Assembly: GCA_949130485.1 (NCBI GenBank)
Contig: OX422190.1
Location: 495,001-559,000 of the forward strand
Source: Agelas oroides
Lineage: Eukaryota > Porifera > Demospongiae > Agelasida > Agelasidae
Length of the DNA stretch: 64,000 bases
Direction of reading: 5' to 3'
Position 1 is the first letter of the stretch, and each line of letters starts with the position of its first letter. A program made the translations under genes and the position numbers. Under the pieces are notes generated by a model. That model ran no database searches. It was not told the origin of the DNA and saw only the letters and a program-made list of their open reading frames with translations. Below, in pieces: positions 56,561 to 64,000 of the stretch.

Positions 56561-59131
56561 ATCGAAGGCTTCGTCAGCTTCGGTTAGTGTCATTTAACTG
56601 TAGAGGTTGGCATAATGCCAGATCTACGGTTGCTGATCTTCTAGATTCCCATGATATATGTTTAATTCAAGAACACTGGCTCTTTAATGAACATTTAAAT
56701 CAGCTCAATTTTAATCCTGACTTTCTTTCTGTTGGAGTAAGTGGCATGGATTCTTCAATACTCCTTCGTGGTCGCCCCTTCGGTGGATGCGCAATTCTAT
56801 TTAGAAAGTCTTTGATCAGCTCAGTCACCATGCTCTCTACCAATGCAAAGCGTTTCTGTGCCATACAGCTTTCTGACCAATCTGGTTACACGGTTTTGTT
56901 AATTTGTGTCTACCTTCCTACTGAGTATGCTATGTCCTCCTCACGTGATGACTTTCTCTATGTTATCAGTGAGTTGGAAGGCTTCATCAACTCTCAACCC
57001 TTTAATAGTCTTGTGATCGCTGGTGACTTTGATGTTGATTTTGAGCGGTGTAGCCCTAACACCTTGCAATTGATTCAATTTATGGAGGAGTTTGATCTTG
57101 TTTCAGTGGATCATTCTTACCATGCTAATGTTCAGTTTACTTATGAGGGTTGTAACAGCTCTTCGTGGATTGATCATATCCTTACTAGCCGCCACTTTGC
57201 CTCTTGTTTTACCTCTGTACAAAAGCTTGATATTGCTACTAATCTCTCTGATCACCATCCCCTCTCCGGTATCTTTGATTACTCACTTTGTAGTACTCCT
57301 CATCTGGTGCCTCCCACGGTCTCTCAATTCGCCCCTCGTACAGCTTGGTATAATGTTAATGATTCTGACATTCACAATTTCTGTTATATGATTTCTGATT
57401 CCCTACCTACTCTACCCTCTGATCTTGTCTAATGTTCTGACCCCTCTTGCCTCAAACATTGTTCATCTCTTGATTTTTACTGCTCAACTCTACTCCGTTG
57501 TATTTCTGATGCTGCTCAATTAACACTCCCAGCTACAAGTCATTTTTCCCCCCGTATTGCTGGTTGGAATGCTGCTGCTCGGCTTTTTAAGTCAAAGGCC
57601 AATTTTTGGCACAAAGTCTGGCATGACGCAGGCTCTCCCTCCACTGGTGTGTTGTTGCAAATAAAGAAAGCCTCAAAGAGGAGGTATAAATATGAGGTTA
57701 GGCGTCTTAAGCGACAGCAAGCACATATCAGGAGAAGGCAAATGGCTAATGCCTTTGTTAACCCCAACACCCGTAACTTCTGGAAAGAAGTAAGAAATAT
57801 TAATAGGTCCTGTTCCTGCAAGTCTCATACTCCAGTTATTGATGGCTTTCATGATCTTGATAATATTGCCCTGCACTTTTCAAACAAACTTTGCACTCTT
57901 CTGGCCTCGGATAGTTCCAGTACCTGTGATAGTCTTTTAGGTCAGATTAATGATAATTTGGTTTCTGAGGATCTGAATCTAGTGTCGATCTCAATCCCCT
58001 GTGTCCGTTCAGCATTTTCTCTGCTAAAGCCTCACAAGAATGATGGTACCAATTTATCTTCTAACCACTTCATTCGTGAATTGTTTGTTGCGGACTTATT
58101 TACTAGTATACTTCGTCATGGTTATATGCCCACTGTTCTTCGTGACTGTATTCTGGCTCCCATTCCCAAGGGAAATAAAGATCTGACTCTTTCAGATAAC
58201 TATCACCCTGTTGCTCTAGCACCTACTCTTAGCAAGGCTCTGGAGTGGTGTATCCTCCTTAATTATTCAGGTTATTTCACAACCTCTGATCTACAATTTG
58301 GATTTAAGAGGCAGTTGTCTACAACCCTGTGCACTGGCTTAATTAAGAATGTAGTCTCTAAGTTTGTTCATGCCGGATCTCAAGTATATGGTTGTTTTCT
58401 TGATGCAAGTAAAGCTTTTGATCGGGTGAACCATGAGGTTCTCTTTTCTAAACTGATGGAGAGGAATCTCCCTTTAGCCCTGAATCGTTTTTTAGTATCA
58501 TGGTACAGGTTACAAAGGATGCAAGTGAGATGGAATAACTCTTTGTCACCCCTTTTTTCTGTTACTAATGGTGTGCGACAGGGAGGTGTTTTATCACCGA
58601 TCCTATTTACAGTGTATCTTGATGACCTCCTCTCCAGCTTGAAAAGTCTTGGGATTGGATGTCACTGGGATGGCCTCTTTGTTGGTGCAGTCTCTTACAC
58701 AGATGACATTGCCCTCCTGGCCCCCTCACCCTCTGCTCTACGTTTAATGCTTAAGCATTGTGAGGAGTTTGCCATTTCTAGAGGCTTGTCTTTTAATGCT
58801 AGTAAGACTCCGCTCATTCGTTTTGGCACTCAGCCTTCTCATATTGTGCCCAGCTATAATCTCATTCTCTGGTGTTTCACTGCCATTTACTGATAGTGTT
58901 GTTCACCTTGACCACATTCTGAGTTTTGATAATTCGGATACTGCTGATATCTTATTTAAAGCTTGTGACTTAGTTAGAAAAGCTAATCTTATGTTACACA
59001 CTTTCTCAGCTGCGGACCCCCTAGTTAAATCCTGTCTGTTCAAGTTTTACTGCTTATCTCTGTACGGCTGCTCCCTGTGGAACCTCTCCTGTCATTCACT
59101 CGGCTCTATTGAAGTTTCTTTCAATAACTAG
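56557..59131 (+). pseudogene. LINE ORF2: endonuclease plus reverse transcriptase, one stop, one frameshift, 3' truncated
   Basis: Codons 1-240 form an exonuclease-endonuclease-phosphatase domain: N14 in S-F-N-C-R-G, E39 in Q-E-H-W, Y119 in V-Y-L-P, G-D-F-D-V-D at 156-161 (D159 replaces the usual Asn), S-W-I-D-H at 203-207 and S-D-H-H-P at 231-235. TAA at 57430-57432 interrupts the frame, which then continues in phase. The RT domain shows P-I-P-K-G-N-K-D, L-D-A-S-K-A-F-D (motif A), G-V-R-Q-G-G-V-L-S-P (motif B), Y-T-D-D (motif C; Y-A-D-D is more usual) and N-A-S-K-T-P. A shift near 58850 moves to S-L-P-F-T-D-S-V-V-H-L and L-S-L-Y-G-C-S-L-W-N-L-S, ending at E-V-S-F-N-N. The remaining C-terminus is absent. 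Confidence 0.88.
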
Positions 59132-59317
59132 TATTACTCAATGGTTTTAAGTACTCAATGGTTCCTAATGGTTACCGGTGGTTCTCAATGGTTACCAGTA
59201 ATTCTTGGTGGTTTTCAATGGTTGTCAGCCAGTTCTCAATGGTTACCAGTAGTTCTCAGGGGTTTTAAACCCGGTTCTCAGTGGTTACCAGTGTTTCTCA
59301 ATGGTTACCAGTAGTTA

Positions 59318-59593
59318 TTTCGGAATGCAGTGCCATCACTATCATGCATTTTCAAAGTGCAACATATTGTTGTTAGTTTTCAATTTTGCATTTCATTGTT
59401 GTTTGTCATTACTCATTGAAATGGTTTTGTGTAAATTTCTATGTACCTGCTAGTAAACAATATTAAGCCTCCAAACAAGATGCATTATGAAATCATATAT
59501 CAACCTACAGCCAGCGCAATATGAGATATATCACACTCAATTAGTGGTTTGCTGCTTTATGTTCACCATGGTACAGCAATGGTTACCATGCAG
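59318..59593 (-). repeat. Core sequence, complete copy, inverted
   Basis: From CGGAATGCAGTGCCATCACT to TTCACCATGGTACAGCAATG. Closest to the forward copy at 17483-17760 (shares the short ATCATGCATTTTCAAAGTGC end). GGTTCTC array on both sides. Confidence 0.85.
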
Positions 59594-61511
59594 TGATTCT
59601 CAACCGTTCTCAATGGTTCTTAGTGGTTCTGAACTGTTTTCAACGGTTCTCAGTGGTTCTCAATCACTGCAAGTTGTTCTCAATAGTTCACAGTAGTGGT
59701 CAGTGGTTACCAGTGGTTCTCAATCTTACCAATGGTTCTTAATGTTTGTAGTAGTTCTCAACTGTTACAAGTGGTTCTCAATGATTCTCAGTTGTTCTCA
59801 ATGATTACCAGTGGTTACCAATGGTTACCAGTGTTTCTAAATTGTGTTCAGTGGTTCTGAGTGGTTGTGAATGGTTACCAGTGGTTCTCACTGGTTCTCA
59901 GTTGTTCTTAGGTGTTCTCAATGGTTCTCATTGATTACAATGCAGTGATTCTCAATGGTTACCAGTGGTTATCAATGGTTCTCAGTGGTTATCAATGGTT
60001 CTCAATGGTTGTCAGTGGTTCTCCATGGTTCTCAATCGCTGTCAGTTGTTCTCAGTGGTTAGCAGTGGTTGTCAATGGTTGTCAGTGGTTCTTTATGGTC
60101 CTTGATCACTGCCGGTGGTTCACAATGGTTCGTGGTAGTTCTCAGTTCTTACCGGTTGTTCTCAATGGTACCAGTGGTTCTCAATGGTCCCCTGTGGTTG
60201 TCAGTTGTTCTCAGTGGTTCTTGATCACTGCCGGTGGTTCTCAATGGTCCCCTGTGTCTCTCAGTGGCACTCTGTGGTTCTTAGTTGTTCTTTGTTACTC
60301 TCAGTGTTTCTCAGTGGTTCTCAGTGGTTACTAGTAATTCTCAACTGTTACTAGTGTTTCTCATTGGTTTGCAGCGGTTCTCAATGGTTAGCATGCAGTG
60401 GTTCTCTTTGGTTGCCCGTAGTTCTCAGTATTTCTCAGTGGTTACCATGCAGTTGTTCTCAATGGTTCTCAATGGTTCTCAATGGTTCTCAATGGTTCTG
60501 AACAGTTCTCAATGGTTCTCAGTTGTTCTGAACAGTTCTCAATGGTTCTCAGTACGTGTGGATACCAGTGCCTCTCCATCGTTACCATTAGTTCTCAGTG
60601 GTTGCCATCCAGTGGATGTCAGTGGTGCTCAAAGGTTCTCAATGTTTTTCAACGGTTGTCAGTGGTTCTGAAAGGTTCTGAATTGTTGTTAGGTGTTCTC
60701 AATCACCTCCAATAGTTCTGAATGGTTCACAGTAGTACTCAGTGGTTGACGGTGGTTCTCAATTGTTATAGTAGTTCTCGACTGGTACCAGTGATTCTCA
60801 ATTACCAGTGGTTGTCAAGGGATACCAGTGGCTCTAAATGGTTTTCAGTGGTTCTGATTGCTTGTGAATGGTTACCAGTGGTTCTGGCTGCTTCTAAGTG
60901 GTTCTTAGTTGTTCTCAACAGTTTGCCATAATTCACAATGCTTTTCGGTGTTTCTCAATGGTTACCAGTAGTTCTCAGTGGTTATCCAGCTCTTCTGAAT
61001 GGTTACCAGTAGTTCTAAATGGTTCTCAGTTGTTACCAGTCATTCTCAATGGTTCTCAGTGGTTATCAGTGGTACTCAAGGGTTCTCAATTGTTCTCGAA
61101 GGTTGTCAGTGGTTAACAGTGTTTCTCAGTAATTTTTACTGGTTGTTAGTTGTTCTCAATGGTTCTCATTGATTACAATGCAGTGATTCTCAATGGTTAC
61201 CACTGGTTACCATGCAGTGATTCTCAATGGTTAGCAGTGGTTATCAATGGTTCTCAGTGGCTCTGAATGGCTCTCAGTGGCTCTCAGTGGTTCTTAATGG
61301 TTCTTAGTTGTTCTCGATATTTCTCACTGGTTCTCAGTGGTTACCAGTGTTTCTCATTGGTTGCATGTAGTTGTCAATGGTTAGCATGCAGTGGTTCTTA
61401 TTCGTTACCCATAGTTCTCAGTGGTTCTGAATGGTTGCCAGTTGGTTACCTGTTGTTCTCGATCTTTCTCAGTGGTTCTCAATGGTTTTAGTGGTTCACA
61501 TTGATAAGTAT

Positions 61512-61582
61512 CCTCGTACCCAGTCCTCCACCACAGCTATCCATACTGCTACGATAGTTGTGGTAGAGGACTGGGAATGAGG
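61512..61582. repeat. GTTCCCAG-family hairpin in the array
   Basis: CCTCGTACCCAGTCCTCCAC and GTGGTAGAGGACTGGGAATG form the arms. It is the inverse of 12955-13025, in the same array context. Confidence 0.8.
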
Positions 61583-62409
61583 TTAGTTTTCAGTGGTTCT
61601 CAATGGTTCTCACTGGTTCTCATTGATTATCATCCAGTGATTGTCCTTGTGGTTTTTATGCAGTTATCAACGGTTCTCAGTGGTTCTCAATGGTTCTCTG
61701 TGGTTCTCAATTGTTTTCAATGTTTCTCTCTGGTTCTCAGTTGTTACAAGTAACTCTTATTGGTTACCAGTTATGAGTTTTTCTCAATGTGTAGCATACG
61801 GTGGTTGTCGGTGGTTCTCAATGGTTCTCAATGTTTCACAGTGGTTCTGAACGTTTACTAATGATTCTGTTCAGTTCTCAGTGGTTCTCAATAACTGCTA
61901 GTAGTTCTCAATGGTCTGCAGTAGTTCTCAGTTGTTACCAATGGTACTCAATGATTCTCAATTGTTTTAAGTGATTACCAGTGGTTCTCAATTGTTCTCG
62001 ATGGTTCTCAGTGGTTCTCAGTTGTTCTAAACACCTGTCAATTGTCTTCAATGGTTCTCAATGTTTACCAGTGGTTTTCTGTGGTTCGTAGTGGTTCTCA
62101 ATCGTTTTCATTCGTTACCATGCCGTGATTTTCAATGGCTGGCTACCAGTGGTTCTGAATGGTTCTCACAGGTTACCAGTATTTCTCAATGCTTACCAGT
62201 AGTTGTCAATAGCACAATGGTTCTCAGTGGTTCTGCATGGTTCTTGATCACTGCTGGTGGTTCTCAATGGTCCCCAGTAGTTCTCAGTTGGTACCAGTGT
62301 TTCTCAATGATTACCAGTGGTTCTCAATGGTTTCCAGTCGCTCTCAGTGGCTCTCAGTGGTTCTTAGTGGTTCTTAGTGGTTCTCATTGGTTGCCAGTGG
62401 TTCTCAATG

Positions 62410-63273
62410 GGTTGTTATTTCCTCAGCATATTGAGTGGTGGGGTCTCTGTCCAGTAGGAGGTAGTGCTCTTCTCTCATCAGCTGTCTCATGGCTTCAGCA
62501 ACATAGTCATCATGCCTCATGACTACTGTCGCTGAGCCTTTGTCTGCATGTTTTATGACGATTTCTCCAGTCGGACTCGATTTCTCAGTGACTTCAGAGT
62601 TACCATCTCCTCCCTTGTGAGGTTGTCTTTATTCTTTTCTGGTGGAGGGGCTCTTTCATGCACGCTTTCATTCCATGCTTGGATGTATGACTCCAGTGCT
62701 GGTTCCCGGTTCTTGGGTGGGGTCCAACGCTTCTTTCTCCTTGTGAATGGGTTTGGCTGGTATTCCTCTCCATCTGATTCTTCACTGTCATAGAAAACCT
62801 CCTTCAGGCGTAGGTGTCTGTAGAAGTCCTCCAAGACATTTTGTAGCTGGAAAGTGTTGAGCTGTGGTGGGGTGGGGCAGAATGACGAGAGAACGGTGAC
62901 TTCTGCTGGGGAGAGTTGAATCTCAGAGAGGTTCACCACGGTGTGGGGATCGGTGAAAACAGTGGGGGTTGGGCTAGCGGTGTGCATGGGTTTTCTCCGT
63001 TTCCTCCGTTTTCGGCATACGTGTTGACGTGTTCAGAAGAGGTAATCGAGTTTCCTCTGTTTGCGTTCTCCGAGTTTCATCCTCATACAAGTCATCAAGT
63101 GTGTGATAGCTGCCTTGGCTTTGGGGAAGTCTGATCGTTGGCGTAGTTTCTGTTCGAGCTCTTCAATTTGTTTTGCTAGGATGTCCGTTCTGGAACGACG
63201 GAACCATTTGAGAACGCCCATGAGTAACGATGAGGTGCGTTGCAGGATGTTGTTCCATTCATTCTAATTGAAT
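62410..63273 (-). pseudogene. Penelope-like element, N-terminal part, copy 3 (inverted, broken)
   Basis: The minus-strand frame starting 63221 (K-W-F-R-R-S-R-T) stops at TGA near 63033 (TTCTGAACACG against TTCCGAACACG in copies 1 and 2). From 62987 the frame is open through V-N-L-S-E-I-Q-L-S, L-E-D-F-Y-R-H-L-R-L-K-E-V-F, R-R-K-K-R-W-T-P-P-K-N-R-E-P-A-L-E-S-Y-I and L-T-R-E-E, so this copy is the best preserved in the middle. A shift follows before I-V-I-K-H-A-D-K-G-S-A-T-V-V-M. PLE sequence ends at the same GAGGAAATAACAACC point as in the other copies. Confidence 0.75.
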
Positions 63274-63750
63274 GCGAACGCTGTCTGTCTGTCTGTATGT
63301 ATGTATGTATGTATGTATTCGTACATTGTACCGTAAATACATTTGTAATTGTTGAATAACTCGATGAATGCAGGGCATTGTGGGGCGAGCCTGAACAAGC
63401 AGTATGCTAAGTCAAGTCTGGCCTCCTTTTGACCTCTATTGACTCTGAACACACTGCAACGCTTGTCACATGTACTGGTTCATACACAATCAGGAAAGCT
63501 GTTGAAAAGTCGCAGGTATTCAATTATTATCTACCTTGGTCCTATAGGGCAGTACTTCAAACAGCAAAATTTCCCATGTGTAACACATTTAAATCACCTG
63601 TCCCATGTGTACCACATGGGGGACATATAAGTCACCTGTCCCTCCCTTGTCCCATGTGTAAACACATGGGGAACAATTAAGTCAGACTTAAACAGTCAGT
63701 GATTAACTTTCTTTATATATTGGGGAGCAGTTAAGTCACCTGTAATTAAT
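63274..63750 (-). promoter_or_regulatory. 5' flank of Penelope-like copy 3 (inverted copy of 9290-9740)
   Basis: Contains the (GTAT)n/(GTCT)n microsatellite (63281-63320) and the three CCCATGTG near-palindromes in reverse order. It ends at AATTAATTACC, where decamer array resumes, whereas 9290 is preceded by unrelated AT-rich DNA. Confidence 0.5.
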
Positions 63751-64000
63751 TACCATGTAGTGGTTTACATATGGTTACAAGTGGTTCTAAATGATTCTCT
63801 CTGGTTCTCAGATCTTCTCAGTGGTACTCAGTTGTTTTGAATGGTTCTAAGTAGCCCCGTACCCACTCCTCCACCACAGCTATCTGTACTGCTATGATAG
63901 CTGTGGTGGAGGACTGGGAACGAAGCTAGTTCTAAGTGGTTCTCAGTGGTTCTCAATGCTTCTCACTGGTTACAATGCAGTGGTTGTCAATGGTTCTCAA
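63751..64000 (-). repeat. Decamer array with GTTCCCAG hairpin
   Basis: GGTTCTC polarity; mirrors 18240-18460, including the hairpin at 63855-63924 (arms CTCCTCCACCACAGCTATC and GATAGCTGTGGTGGAGGA). Confidence 0.9.

Larger units (their letters stand above)
55066..59131 (+). mobile_element. CR1/L2-like LINE, 5' part retained, 3' end missing
   Basis: About 4.07 kb with a 5' leader, ORF1 and ORF2 on the plus strand. It starts inside a core copy (after TTGTTCATCATTAGT) and ends inside ORF2, with array following at TAGTATTACTCAATGG. No 3' untranslated region, tail repeat or clear target duplication is visible. The right flank is not the other half of the interrupted core, so a deletion or rearrangement removed the 3' end after insertion. 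Confidence 0.85.
59132..62409 (-). repeat. Decamer array, GGTTCTC polarity, inverted rearranged copy of the left arrays
   Basis: 59132-59710 mirrors 17340-17890; 60310-60720 mirrors 16780-17130; 61510-61790 mirrors 12760-13025; 61860-62409 mirrors 10643-11200. Order and spacing differ, so several segments were lost or moved. It contains one core and one hairpin. No gene. Confidence 0.92.

Noticed and set aside
57540-57876. Antisense frames over the LINE ORF2
   Set aside because: Shadows of the reverse-transcriptase frame.

Overview
The window is eukaryotic, repeat-dominated DNA, most likely heterochromatin-like sequence of a marine invertebrate. A sponge or cnidarian is my guess, from the mix of Penelope-like, CR1/L2-like LINE, Helitron-like, Ginger-like and GTTCCCAG-hairpin elements; no host marker gene allows a firm placement. 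I see no intact host gene, no rRNA or tRNA, no CRISPR and nothing prokaryotic.

Layout. 1-3.9 kb is transposon-rich non-array DNA: a foldback element with nested hairpin arms (33-769), then a Ginger-like DNA transposon with an apparent CCGG target duplication, an integrase-like remnant and a PHD-finger ORF (1142-3297). From 3.96 kb to the end the window is a mosaic built on one imperfect decamer satellite, consensus YTGAGAACCA with frequent CTGGTAACCA, TTGATAACCA and 14-bp CTGCATGGTAACCA variants. It is punctuated by a recurrent non-repetitive core of about 290 bp. Where core copies are intact, array polarity on both sides follows core orientation, so array and core behave as one directional unit.

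Three copies of the N-terminal coding part of a Penelope-like element (PLE) stop at the same nucleotide context and pass straight into the array (about 4800, 10642 and, inverted, 62410). PLE C-terminal tails lie on the other side of array blocks (14937-15077; end fragments near 26.05, 35.48 and 45.35 kb). The array therefore looks like filler inside, or cargo of, PLE remnants.

The centre (about 24.5-53 kb) is a tandem segmental repeat of 9,871 bp. Units at about 29.74-39.60 and 39.61-49.48 kb look almost identical, even in a G24 tract, with diverged partial units on both sides. Each unit carries a TIR element that contains a LINE C-terminal fragment, a retroelement C-terminal remnant and PLE ends. 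A 4 kb LINE (55.07-59.13 kb; ORF1 plus endonuclease/RT ORF2, broken by frameshifts and one stop, cut off at its 3' side) lies to the right. 59.1-64 kb is a rearranged inverted copy of material from 9.3-18.4 kb.

The many 60-150 codon reading frames rich in G-S-Q-W-F-S and V-V-L-N are translations of the decamer array, not genes. Positions of array and repeat boundaries are by eye and approximate to tens of bases.
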